DNA from: CAVQWT01 sp963717705
GTDB taxonomy: Bacteria > Pseudomonadota > Gammaproteobacteria > Burkholderiales > Casimicrobiaceae
Direction of reading: 5' to 3'
Length of the DNA: 64,000 bases
Assembly: GCA_963717705.1 (NCBI GenBank)
Contig: CAVQWT010000002.1
Location: 434,001 to 498,000 of the forward strand
The translations under genes and the position numbers were made by a program. Under the pieces are notes generated by a model. It was not told where the DNA came from, did no database searches, and worked only from the letters and a program-made list of their open reading frames with translations. Shown in pieces: positions 1 through 7,353 of the stretch. Position 1 is the stretch's first letter. Each line of letters starts with the position of its first letter.

Positions 1-143
1 TGCCGGTCGACGGGCGGACCTGGAACATGGACATGGACGACTGGATGTACCTGGTCGACGAGAAGACGATGCTCAACCGCACGACGATGTCCAAGTTCGG
101 CTTCAGGGTCGGCGAAGTGACGCTGTCGTTCCGCAAGCGATGA
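1..143 (+). CDS. DUF3833 family lipoprotein, C-terminal end (partial)
   Basis: The reading frame is open from the window edge and stops at 141-143, giving about 46 residues. The tail reads WMYLVDEKTMLNRTTMSKFG, then ends in VTLSFRKR; this Met/Asn-rich block is the conserved end of DUF3833 proteins. That family consists of small, probably outer-membrane lipoproteins of unknown function. In many proteobacteria they lie in a cluster with an SDR oxidoreductase, an FAD-dependent oxidoreductase, DUF1365, a cyclopropane-fatty-acid-synthase-like methyltransferase and DUF2878. The SDR that follows at 217 fits that arrangement, so this is probably the 3' end of such a lipid-modification cluster. The N-terminus and lipobox are outside the window. 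Confidence 0.75.
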   Translation, partial: PVDGRTWNMDMDDWMYLVDEKTMLNRTTMSKFGFRVGEVTLSFRKR

Positions 144-216
144 ACACCGCGGACCGGACCTGGCGCCGCGCTCCCGCGACGACCTCCACCTCCGCGCTGC
201 AGGCCGCTTCCCCGCG

Positions 217-1002
217 ATGCCGCTCCTGAAGCCGCTCAATCCGCCGCTGCCGCGCTGGGCCGACGCCCGCGTCTGGGTCATCGGCGCGTCGTACGGCATC
301 GGCGCCGAAGTGGCAAAAGCGCTGCTCGCCGCCGGCGCGCGGGTGGCGCTGTCGGCGCGGTCCGCCGACAAGCTCGCCGCCGTCGCGGGCGGGCACCCGC
401 GCGCGCTGCCGGTGCCGCTGGACTTCACCGACGGCGCCGCGGTGCGCGCGGCATGGGCGACGCTGCGCGAAAGCTGGGGCGGCTGCGACCTGGTGCTCGT
501 CGTCGCCGGCACGCACCGCGAGGTCCGCGCGTGGGAACTGGACGAGGCCGACGCCAACGCGCTGCTGCAGACCAACCTCAACGCGCCGATCGCGACCGTT
601 GCCGCGGTGGTGCCGGGGCTGCTGGCGCAGGGGCACGGCGCGATCGGCCTCGTCGCCAGCGTCGCCGGCTACGGCGGGCTGCCCAAGGCGCTGATCTACG
701 GCGCGTCGAAGGCCGCGCTGATCAACTTCACCGAGACGCTCTACCTCGACCTGCAGCCGAAGGGCCTCGGCGTCTACCTGATCAACCCGGGGTTCGTCGA
801 GACGCCGCTGACGGCGAAGAACGACTTCGAGATGCCGCACCTGATCAGCGCCGCCGAAGCCGCGCGCGAGATCGTCGCCGGCCTCGAGCGCGGCGACTTC
901 GAGATCCACTTCCCGCGCGCGTTCTCGCGCCAGCTCAAGCTGCTGCAGTTGCTGCCGTACCGCTGGTACTTCGCCGCGGTGAGGCGGGCGACGGGGCTTT
1001 GA
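217..1002 (+). CDS. SDR family NAD(P)-dependent oxidoreductase
   Basis: A 261-residue classical short-chain dehydrogenase. The Rossmann nucleotide-binding motif GASYGIG is at residues 23-29, the catalytic Ser is S148, and the YxxxK pair is Y161/K165 (YGASK). It also has the NPGFVETPLT loop typical of the family. The substrate cannot be read from the sequence. The N-terminus (NPPLPRWADARVWVIGAS) resembles SDRs encoded beside DUF3833 and cyclopropane-synthase-like genes, and the preceding gene here is DUF3833, so a role in the same lipid-modification cluster is inferred. The ATG at 217 is the first reasonable start in frame. The gene ends just before a hairpin that faces the next, minus-strand gene. 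Confidence 0.85.
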   Translation: MPLLKPLNPPLPRWADARVWVIGASYGIGAEVAKALLAAGARVALSARSADKLAAVAGGHPRALPVPLDFTDGAAVRAAWATLRESWGGCDLVLVVAGTHREVRAWELDEADANALLQTNLNAPIATVAAVVPGLLAQGHGAIGLVASVAGYGGLPKALIYGASKAALINFTETLYLDLQPKGLGVYLINPGFVETPLTAKNDFEMPHLISAAEAAREIVAGLERGDFEIHFPRAFSRQLKLLQLLPYRWYFAAVRRATGL

Positions 1003-1030
1003 GAAAAAAAGAGCCCCGCCGAAGCGGGGC
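1003..1030 (-). terminator. intrinsic terminator (minus strand)
   Basis: A perfect 7-bp GC stem (1013-1019 pairing with 1024-1030) has a tetraloop; on the minus strand it is followed by a run of seven T after one TC. It lies just past the stop of the minus-strand gene at 1079-1330. Its position between convergent genes may let it stop transcription in both directions, but only the minus strand has the T-tract. Confidence 0.8.
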
Positions 1031-1078
1031 CGGGGGTCGGACCGCAGCGCGGCCCGTCGGGAGCGTGTCGTTCGTCCG

Positions 1079-1330
1079 TCAGTTGGCCATCGCGCCGGGC
1101 ACGGCGATGCCGGTCGTCGTCGCGACCTGCAGCCTGCCCTCGTGAAGTTGTCGGTACTCGCGGGCGCGCTCGGCCTTGTCGGCCAGCACCATCTGCCGCT
1201 GCGCCAGCGCGTCGGCGTCGCCGCGCTCGAACGACTGCACGAAGAGGTCGAGCCCGCCGAGGGAGACGACGATCGCCATCAGGCCGATCGCCAGCCGTTG
1301 CTTCGTCGTCGCGGTGTTCATCGTCGTCAT
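1079..1330 (-). CDS. small single-pass membrane or secreted protein, unknown function
   Basis: An 83-residue protein. Residues about 10-30 (QRLAIGLMAIVVSLGGLDLF) form one hydrophobic segment after a short basic N-terminus, so it is either a signal anchor or a signal peptide. The rest is charged and predicted helical (ERGDADALAQRQMVLADKAERAREY), then a small-residue tail. A good Shine-Dalgarno (AAGGAGC) lies about 7 bases upstream of the ATG, and a strong terminator follows the stop, so this is a self-contained monocistronic unit. I recognise no domain. Start alternatives are the first or fourth codon, both Met. Confidence 0.65.
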   Translation of the reverse strand: MTTMNTATTKQRLAIGLMAIVVSLGGLDLFVQSFERGDADALAQRQMVLADKAERAREYRQLHEGRLQVATTTGIAVPGAMAN

Positions 1331-1652
1331 GATCTGCTCCTTGTGTCCCGTTTGATGCGGCGGGCGGCGGTTCCGGATTCACCAGGCCGTCGTCCATGGA
1401 GCGAACTGTAGGCAGGCACTGCGCGGCCCTCAACGGCTTCGCGACGAACCCCGCGAAACGCGGGATGAACCGGTGGAGACACCGACGAGCGGGAGGCGCC
1501 CGGCGCCGAAAGCCGGCGGCGGGCGACTGGCGGCGGGCGGGCGGAAAACGGGGAGCGTAGGCCGGGCGGGCGGCGGACGGGTCGCAGACCGGCGGCGTGC
1601 GAGCGGCGGAGACAGTCCCCGGGACCCGTGGCCCCGGACGCCCTGTGCGCCT
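1331..1652. other. non-coding stretch between the small membrane protein gene and the tRNA promoter
   Basis: About 320 bases, extremely GC-rich, with no reading frame I would call a gene. It should contain the promoter of the minus-strand gene at 1079-1330, but I see no clear -35/-10 pair. Confidence 0.5.
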
Positions 1653-1681
1653 TTGACGCAACCCGCGGATTCTGCGAGAAT
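1653..1681 (+). promoter_or_regulatory. sigma70-type promoter of tRNA-Met
   Basis: TTGACG at 1653-1658 and GAGAAT at 1676-1681 are separated by exactly 17 bases. They are followed by a GC-rich discriminator, as is usual for stable-RNA promoters, and the tRNA begins 11 bases after the -10 box. Confidence 0.6.
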
Positions 1682-1691
1682 TACCGGCTCT

Positions 1692-1768
1692 GGCGACTTA
1701 GCTCAGCTGGTTAGAGCAGAGGAATCATAATCCTTTGGTCCGGGGTTCGAGTCCCTGAGTCGCCACCA
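1692..1768 (+). tRNA. tRNA-Met (anticodon CAT)
   Basis: A 77-nt cloverleaf. The acceptor stem GGCGACT pairs with AGTCGCC, the D-arm has GCTCAGCTGGTTAGAGC, and the T-arm has GGTTCGAGTCC. The anticodon stem GAGGA/TCCTT carries the loop ATCATAA, so the anticodon CAT is at 1726-1728. The CCA end is encoded at 1766-1768. The first base pair G-C and the D-loop fit an elongator methionine tRNA; an Ile2-type tRNA (CAT modified to lysidine) cannot be fully excluded without a covariance model. Confidence 0.93.
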
Positions 1769-1774
1769 AATTCC

Positions 1775-1800
1775 AAGGCCCGCCGCGTGCGGGCCTTGTT
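1775..1800 (+). terminator. intrinsic terminator after tRNA-Met
   Basis: A 9-bp perfect stem (1775-1783 pairing with 1789-1797) with a 5-base loop starts seven bases after the CCA end and is followed by TTGTT. Confidence 0.7.
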
Positions 1801-2019
1801 CATTGGCTCCGTCGACCGTAGGGCTGCGGCGACCGCAACAGCGAAAGTCCGCGGTCCCGCCACCGGCAGCCCCGAAGCGATTCGCGTCAGCCAAGGTCAA
1901 AGCGCAGCGCCGGAAAGTGCCGCGTGCGCAACCGAACCGGCATACGTCCCCGCAGACGTCCGCCATTCGCTATCCTCGAGGGGTGCCGGCACCCGATCCG
2001 GCCGCTGGAGAACAAAACC

Positions 2020-2829
2020 ATGAAGATCCGCCTTCACCGTGCCCTCGGACCGTTTCTCGTCGTGCTGGCGCTCGCCGGCTGTGCGACCCCGGTGCCGAAT
2101 CCGTCCGCCGCGCCGACGGCGCAGAGCGGCCCGCCGAAGTCGATGCTGTGGGTCGGCAACAGCTTCTTCTACTACAACAACAGCATGCACGGGCACGTTG
2201 CCCTGCTCGTGCGCGGCGACCCGTCGATCACGCACCGGGGCGTGTCGGTGACCATAAGCGGCTCCGGCATCGACTGGCACGACGTCGCCAGCTACCTCGG
2301 CCCGGACCGCATCGGCAGGTACTCGTTCGTCGGGGACAACGAGATCAAGTTCAACCCGCCCGGCCCGCAGTTCGACGCCGTCATGATCATGGACTGCAGC
2401 CAGTGTCCGATCCACCCGCAGCTCAAGTCCGTCTTCCACGAGTACGCGAAGAAGCATGCCGACACGATCCGGGCCAACGGCGCGCGCCCCATCCTGTTCA
2501 TGTCCTGGGCCTACAAGGACAAGCCCGAGATGACGGCCCAGCTCGCCGAGCAGTACACGATCGCGGGCAAGGCCAACGGGGCGCAGGTGGTGCCCGCCGG
2601 ACTCGCGTTCGCGAAGTCGGTGGCGCGCAAGCCGGACCTCGAGCTTTACGTGGCCGACAAGCGGCACCCCAGCCTCGCCGGCACCTACCTCGCCGCGTGC
2701 ACGGTGTACGCCTCGCTCCTCGGCAAGTCGCCCGTCGGCAACGCGTACACGGCCGGACTGCCTGCCGACGTCGCCGCCCACCTGCAGCAGGTGGCGTGGG
2801 ATACGGTCCGGGAGTACGGCGTCAAGTAG
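2020..2829 (+). CDS. SGNH-type hydrolase lipoprotein
   Basis: 269 residues from the ATG at 2020, which has CTGGAG about 10 bases upstream. In-frame codons further upstream lack a signal peptide, so this start is preferred. Residues 1-21 form a lipoprotein signal with lipobox LAGC (Cys21), so the protein should be an acylated, exported envelope protein. The SGNH fold is suggested by WVGNSFF with the GNS block at residues 46-48, and by DKRHP near the C-terminus with D213 and H216 as the likely Asp/His of the triad. It resembles uncharacterised SGNH/GDSL esterases rather than a named enzyme. The classical GDSL block is altered to GNS, and I cannot identify the oxyanion Gly with certainty. It is tail-to-tail with the esterase gene at 2854-3762. 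Confidence 0.65.
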   Translation: MKIRLHRALGPFLVVLALAGCATPVPNPSAAPTAQSGPPKSMLWVGNSFFYYNNSMHGHVALLVRGDPSITHRGVSVTISGSGIDWHDVASYLGPDRIGRYSFVGDNEIKFNPPGPQFDAVMIMDCSQCPIHPQLKSVFHEYAKKHADTIRANGARPILFMSWAYKDKPEMTAQLAEQYTIAGKANGAQVVPAGLAFAKSVARKPDLELYVADKRHPSLAGTYLAACTVYASLLGKSPVGNAYTAGLPADVAAHLQQVAWDTVREYGVK

Positions 2830-2853
2830 GAGGCAGGCGGTCGGCCACGACGA

Positions 2854-3762
2854 TCAGCCCAGGCGCGCCCGCAGAAACGCCGCCGCCCGCGTCTCGGCGG
2901 ATTCCGCTTCCGCCGCGTTCGCGCCGGCGAGGCCGTGCCCTGCGCCTTCCATGATCACCAGTTCGTGCTCGACGCCGGCCGCGGCCAGGCATGCGGCCAT
3001 GTTCCTCGATTCCTCGCAGGGAACATCGCGGTCCGCGGTGCCGTGCACGAGGATCGTCGGCGGGTAGCTCGCGGTGACGTTGCGGATCGGGCAGTAGGCG
3101 TCGAACCACCGCGGATCGTTTCGCGGGTCGTGACCGGCGACTTCGATCGGCCACCGCCCCTGCTGCCGGCAGTAGACGTAGAAGTACCCCCGGTCGACGT
3201 CTGCCGGCTGCTCCGAGATCGCGGACGCGCCCACCGATTCGAGCGCTCTCTCCCTCGAGATGGCAGGCCACCCGTCACGATAGTACGGACTGGGCTCGGC
3301 CTCCCACGGCGTCGTGATGTCGCCGAATCCCCAGAAAGACGCCAGTGCGCGCGGGCGCGGGTCCACGCAGAACCCGCTCATCAGCGTCAGGTAGCCGCCG
3401 GACGACCCACCGGCCATTCCCAGCCGCGCGGGGTCGACGCCGAGCAACGTCGGGCCTCGTTCCCGCAACCACCGCCACGCGTCGCGAACGTCGTCGACGA
3501 TGTCCGGCAGCCTGGTCTCCGGGGCGAGGCGGTGATCGATCGACACGACCACGCACCCGGCCTGCAGCAACGCTCGCAGAAACGTTGCACGCGGCGCGGT
3601 CCTCGATCCGAAGATGAGGCCGCCGCCGTGGATCCAGACCACGCCGGGCTTCGCCTCGCCGGGGGCTGCGCCGAAGACGTCGGCACGAATCGCGCAACCA
3701 TCGACCACCTTGAAGACGTGGGTCTCGCGGCCGGGCCCCGCGTCGGTCGAAGTCGAGTTCAT
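2854..3762 (-). CDS. alpha/beta hydrolase (HSL-like esterase/lipase)
   Basis: 302 residues with the hallmarks of the hormone-sensitive-lipase-like family. The oxyanion motif HGGG is at residues 45-48 (WIHGGGLIFGS), the nucleophile elbow GGSSGG has its likely Ser at 121, an Asp lies in HGTADRDVP (about 246), and the His in EGAGHGL is at 276. All triad residues are present, so it should be an active carboxylester hydrolase of small substrates. There is no signal peptide, so it is cytoplasmic. It stands alone, convergent with the SGNH lipoprotein. The specific substrate is unknown. Confidence 0.85.
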   Translation of the reverse strand: MNSTSTDAGPGRETHVFKVVDGCAIRADVFGAAPGEAKPGVVWIHGGGLIFGSRTAPRATFLRALLQAGCVVVSIDHRLAPETRLPDIVDDVRDAWRWLRERGPTLLGVDPARLGMAGGSSGGYLTLMSGFCVDPRPRALASFWGFGDITTPWEAEPSPYYRDGWPAISRERALESVGASAISEQPADVDRGYFYVYCRQQGRWPIEVAGHDPRNDPRWFDAYCPIRNVTASYPPTILVHGTADRDVPCEESRNMAACLAAAGVEHELVIMEGAGHGLAGANAAEAESAETRAAAFLRARLG

Positions 3763-4011
3763 CGCGTAGCACCCCGATCCGTCACCGCGTCATGGGATCG
3801 ACCGCCGGCGGTCGTCGCAATCCGACTCACCGCAACGACCGGTCGGCGCGGATTGGACATTGCAAGGTCGACGCGGCAAACGACACTTACCTCCGCCGAA
3901 TGAAGGCGCGTCGGTTCGTCCGAACGTGCGGGTGAACGCAGAGACAGCCGCGACGGGGCGTGCATGCGGCAGGCAGCCGATCCCGGCGGGACCGGCTGGC
4001 TGCCGGCACGC

Positions 4012-4374
4012 TCAACGCACCCCGACCCGGTTGACGGGACCGCCTCGATTCGCCGGCGCGACGCCGGGTCCCGGCGCGCCCACCCCAACTCCCGGCGCAC
4101 CGACCCCGGGTGCGACGCCCACCCCGGGCGCACCCACGCCGACGCCCGGCGCAACGCCGACGCCAGGTGCTCCCACGCCGACGCCGGGCGCGACGCCCAC
4201 GCCAGGCGCCCCGACGCCAACGGTGGAACGTCGGGCCACCCCGGCATAGCTGACCGGCGTCGCAGGCGCCCCGACGACGGCGCTCGCGGTGACGACCGGG
4301 CCCCGTTCGCCGTAACCCAGCCAGCCTGCAGCCAGTACGGCCACGAGCAGGATTCTGCGGGCGGCGTTCGTCAT
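4012..4374 (-). CDS. small exported protein with elastin-like GVGAPGVGVAP repeats
   Basis: 120 residues from the ATG at 4372-4374. The start overlaps the stop of the DUF2092 gene (ATGA), so translation is coupled. The N-terminus is a signal peptide or anchor (residues about 6-22, ILLVAVLAAGWLGYG), followed by a short conserved-looking linker ending SYAGVARR. The C-terminal half is a low-complexity array of GVGAPGVGVAP units, in which the hexamer VGVAPG occurs three times, then PANRGGPVNR. From memory, DUF2092 genes are often followed by a small ORF with the same SYAGVARR end; the long GVGAP array here looks like an expansion of that tail. At DNA level it is a chain of near-identical 18-36 bp repeats at about 4060-4215. 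Function unknown. Confidence 0.65.
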   Translation of the reverse strand: MTNAARRILLVAVLAAGWLGYGERGPVVTASAVVGAPATPVSYAGVARRSTVGVGAPGVGVAPGVGVGAPGVGVAPGVGVGAPGVGVAPGVGAPGVGVGAPGPGVAPANRGGPVNRVGVR

Positions 4375-5186
4375 TTCCTGTCTCCAGTGGGGGCTTCCGG
4401 CGGCAGCTCGTCGAGCCCGATCAGGGCGTCCGGGCGCAGCCGCTGCGCATTGGCGGGGGGCACGAACACGAACGCATCGGGTGGCGGCCTGACGTCCGTG
4501 TCCCAGGTCCTGACGCGAAGCGTGTACTGGGGGGCGCTGTTCAGCGTCTTGCTGGTGATCACCATCTTGCGCGGAATCGGGCGCGCGCCGACCTCGATCC
4601 ACAGTTGCCAGTCGGTGTCGAAATTGCGGAAGGCGAGATGCTCGCATTCCCGACCATCGATGACACCACGGCCGATGTGCTTGGCCTCCATCACGCCAGC
4701 GACGAGGGTGTCGTAGGAATTCGTCAGCAGAAGGTCCGCGAACGGCAACGCGACCCCATGGCCCGCCCGCAGCGCCTCGAACAACTGGTCCACGCCGCCC
4801 GGTGCGTCGAATTGCGCGTAGCCGTTGAGGTGCTTGCCGACGATGCTCACCGTCTTGCCATCGAAGACCATCGTCACGTCGGCATACCCGCCCACCCGAT
4901 GCGCGCGCAGCTTGTCCGGCCGGCTCAGCAGCGCCCCGCCGGAGTTGGTGAACTGGATCTTCTCCAATTGCGGCGTAATGACTTCGATGTCGCTGTCGAA
5001 AGTGAGCTCGATGGTCTTCTGGCGACCCACGTAGTCCGACATGGCCTTGAGCATCGCCTTGGCGTCGTTTGCCTGCGCCATGGCGCCCGGCGCCGCCAGG
5101 AGGAGGGTCGCTGCGAGGAGAATCCCCCTCGCAGCGTTCAAGCAGTTTCGGTTCTCGTTCGGCCTCGTCGGCACCGCTGTCGTCAT
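4371..5186 (-). CDS. DUF2092 family periplasmic protein
   Basis: 271 residues. The N-terminus carries a signal peptide with hydrophobic core ILLAATLLLAAPG and a probable cleavage AMA|QA after residue 37. The mature part (MLKAMSDYVGRQKTIELTFD, then LRAHRVGGYADVTMVFDGK) follows the DUF2092 pattern, a family predicted to fold like the LolA/LolB or outer-membrane-lipoprotein-sorting half-barrel. A lipid-related periplasmic function is a reasonable guess, but none is established. It is the first gene of a two-gene unit with the elastin-like protein, whose start codon it overlaps by four bases. Confidence 0.75.
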   Translation of the reverse strand: MTTAVPTRPNENRNCLNAARGILLAATLLLAAPGAMAQANDAKAMLKAMSDYVGRQKTIELTFDSDIEVITPQLEKIQFTNSGGALLSRPDKLRAHRVGGYADVTMVFDGKTVSIVGKHLNGYAQFDAPGGVDQLFEALRAGHGVALPFADLLLTNSYDTLVAGVMEAKHIGRGVIDGRECEHLAFRNFDTDWQLWIEVGARPIPRKMVITSKTLNSAPQYTLRVRTWDTDVRPPPDAFVFVPPANAQRLRPDALIGLDELPPEAPTGDRK

Positions 5187-5564
5187 CTCGATTCCTTGCG
5201 CTTCGAAGAGGCGCTTACGGTAGCACTATCCGGCAGCCGCGCCCAGCATCGGACGCACCGTGAGGGAACAGGGCTTCGTGTGGGCCAGGCGCTGTTCAAT
5301 CCGACCGAATCGGGCGCGCGTGCACCTTGGCGGCAGATGCAGCGCAGAACCGGCGGCCAGTAGCTCGCGGACGGACCGGGAACCGGGTCCGCGGACGCGC
5401 CGCGCGCGCCTTGATCGCAAGCCGTCGCATGCGTATTCTGCATTGCGTCCCGCGCGACGCCGCCACTGAAAGGACGTCATCCGGGCCGAGCCGCGACCTG
5501 CCGGTGGTTCCGGCATCGATCTTCACCGCAGGATCCGGGCCAATGCCCCCAGGGAGCGCAAGCG
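5187..5564. other. intergenic region between divergent DUF2092 and SDR genes
   Basis: About 380 bases with no convincing gene; short open frames here are GC-driven shadows. It must hold the promoters of both flanking divergent units, but no consensus boxes stand out. A strong Shine-Dalgarno for the SDR (AGGGAG) is at about 5551-5556. Confidence 0.5.
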
Positions 5565-6332
5565 ATGAACAGCCCGTTCGACCTGCACGGCCGCATCGCC
5601 GTCGTCACCGGCGGCAATGGCGGCATCGGCCTGGGCATGGCCCGCGGACTCGCGCGTGCCGGTGCCGGCGTCGTCGTCGCGGCGCGCAATGCGGAGAAGT
5701 CGGGCGCGGCGGTCCGCGAGCTCGAGGCACTCGGTGTCGAAGCGATCGCCGTAGGCGTGGACGTGACCGACGAGCAATCCGTCGACGCGATGATCGGCGA
5801 GGCGGTCGCGTGGCGCGGCCGGCTCGACATCCTGGTCAACAACGCGGGGATCAACATCCGCAAGCCGGCGCAGGACCTCTCGCTCGACGAGTGGCGGCGC
5901 GTGATCGACACCAACCTGACGAGCGCCTTCCTGTGCTCGCGCGGCGCCTACCCCCACATGAAGCACGCGGGCGCCGGCAAGATCATCAACGTCGGATCGA
6001 TGCTGTCGATCTTCGGCGCGTCGTTCGGCCCCGTGTACGGCGCGAGCAAGGGCGGTGTCGTGCAGCTGACGAAGTCGCTGGCCGTGACCTGGGCGCCGGA
6101 CAACATCCAGGTCAACGCGGTGCTGCCGGGCTGGGTCGACACCGATCTCACGCGCCGAGGGAGGAAGGAGATCCCGGGCCTCGATGAGCGCGTGCTCGCC
6201 GGAACGCCGGCCGGACGCTGGGGCCGCATCGACGACTTCGGGGGAATCGCGGTGTTCCTGGCCAGCGCGGAGTCCGACTTCCTGACCGGAACCGCGATTC
6301 CGCTGGACGGCGGCTACTCGACGCTGCTCTGA
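5565..6332 (+). CDS. SDR family oxidoreductase (glucose 1-dehydrogenase/KduD-like)
   Basis: 255 residues, a complete classical SDR. The nucleotide-binding motif TGGNGGIGLG is at 15-24, NNAG is present, S145 is the catalytic Ser, and Y158/K162 form the YxxxK pair (YGASK). The C-terminus DFLTGTAIPLDGGYS is the typical family ending. Overall it resembles the glucose 1-dehydrogenase and 2-deoxy-D-gluconate 3-dehydrogenase subgroup, but the substrate cannot be assigned from motifs. The start has AGGGAG nine bases upstream. It is followed by a GC-rich hairpin (6333-6370) and then the rhomboid gene, with no sign of operon coupling. Confidence 0.85.
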   Translation: MNSPFDLHGRIAVVTGGNGGIGLGMARGLARAGAGVVVAARNAEKSGAAVRELEALGVEAIAVGVDVTDEQSVDAMIGEAVAWRGRLDILVNNAGINIRKPAQDLSLDEWRRVIDTNLTSAFLCSRGAYPHMKHAGAGKIINVGSMLSIFGASFGPVYGASKGGVVQLTKSLAVTWAPDNIQVNAVLPGWVDTDLTRRGRKEIPGLDERVLAGTPAGRWGRIDDFGGIAVFLASAESDFLTGTAIPLDGGYSTLL

Positions 6333-6370
6333 CGGCGCGCGGCGCGGAGGCAGTCGCCGACCGCGCGCCG
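6333..6370. terminator. GC-rich hairpin after the SDR gene, possible terminator
   Basis: A 10-bp stem (6333-6342 pairing with 6361-6370) with an 18-base loop starts at the stop codon. There is no T-run, so Rho-independent function is uncertain. Confidence 0.35.
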
Positions 6371-6425
6371 CACGCTGCATGCGGGTCATTGATTTCCGCA
6401 CCATCGGCCCTACGTTCCAGACGCG

Positions 6426-7157
6426 ATGCAGCTCCACTCGCCCGACCCCGATGTCGCCGGTTCCGCCCGCGCGCGCGCCAACTTCCGGCTGGCGGCGCTG
6501 ATTTCGCTGGGCTTCGTCGCGCTGCTCTGGCTGATTCCGCTGCTGGGGTGGGGGCTCGACCTCCAGCGCTTCGGCATCCGGCCGCGGGAGTGGATCGGGC
6601 TGCCGGGAATCCTGGCGGCACCGCTGCTGCACGCCGACTTCGATCATCTGCTCGCCAATTCGCTGCCGCTGGTCGTCCTCGGCACCGCAATCTTTCATCT
6701 TTATCCGCGGTCGGCGTTTCGCGTGCTGCCGGCCGTCTACCTCGGGCCCGGCGTTCTCGTCTGGCTATTCGCGCGTGACGGCAATCACCTTGGCGCCAGC
6801 GGCATCATCTACGGCCTGGTCAGCTTCGTCTTCGTGGCCGGCCTCATCCGCCGCGACCGGCGCGCCGTGGCCGGCTCGATGCTGGTCGCCTTCATGTACG
6901 GCGCCATGGCGTGGGGCATCCTGCCCATCAAGCCGGGCATGTCCTGGGAAACGCACCTGGCCGCGGCGCTGATCGGCGTGCTCTTCGCCATCGCGCTGCG
7001 GCACTGGGACAACCCGCCGCCGGTGCGCTACTCGTGGGAAGGTGAAGAAGGCGACGAATACCCGGAAGAGAACGCCGAAGACGGCAGCGACGAACAGGAC
7101 CGGAGCCGGGAGGGGCCGGCACCTGTTCCCCAGGTCGACCCCCGGTTGCTGCATTAG
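6426..7157 (+). CDS. rhomboid family intramembrane serine protease
   Basis: 243 residues with about six transmembrane segments. The catalytic Ser is S125 in the GASG motif, and its His partner is H177 in the last helix (WETHLAAALIG). The upstream helix carries the HxxxxHLLxN motif (H69, H74, N78) common to rhomboids. A charged, Asp/Glu-rich cytoplasmic tail follows (EEGDEYPEENAEDGSDEQD). Rhomboids cleave single-pass membrane substrates; the substrate here is unknown. It is monocistronic. In some Gammaproteobacteria rhombosortases of this fold process GlyGly-CTERM proteins, but I see no GlyGly-CTERM protein in the window, so I do not call it one. Confidence 0.9.
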   Translation: MQLHSPDPDVAGSARARANFRLAALISLGFVALLWLIPLLGWGLDLQRFGIRPREWIGLPGILAAPLLHADFDHLLANSLPLVVLGTAIFHLYPRSAFRVLPAVYLGPGVLVWLFARDGNHLGASGIIYGLVSFVFVAGLIRRDRRAVAGSMLVAFMYGAMAWGILPIKPGMSWETHLAAALIGVLFAIALRHWDNPPPVRYSWEGEEGDEYPEENAEDGSDEQDRSREGPAPVPQVDPRLLH

Positions 7158-7353
7158 GCCAGCCGCGCGCGCCTCGTCGCGGGTGCAGGTCCCGGACGCG
7201 CCGGGGCGCGTCGGGGGCGGGGTGCGCAGCCGCGCGCCGTTCACGACGCGATGTGACTACTGCGTAAATATCGCGGGGCGCCGGACCGGTCCGGGGAGCA
7301 CATCTTGCGTCCACGTAGTTTCCGCAACGATCGATACTGCACCCACTGCGGTC

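Noticed and set aside
4060..4215. Short direct repeats considered as an origin iteron array or CRISPR
   Set aside because: The repeats are in frame with the elastin-like protein and follow its codon pattern.
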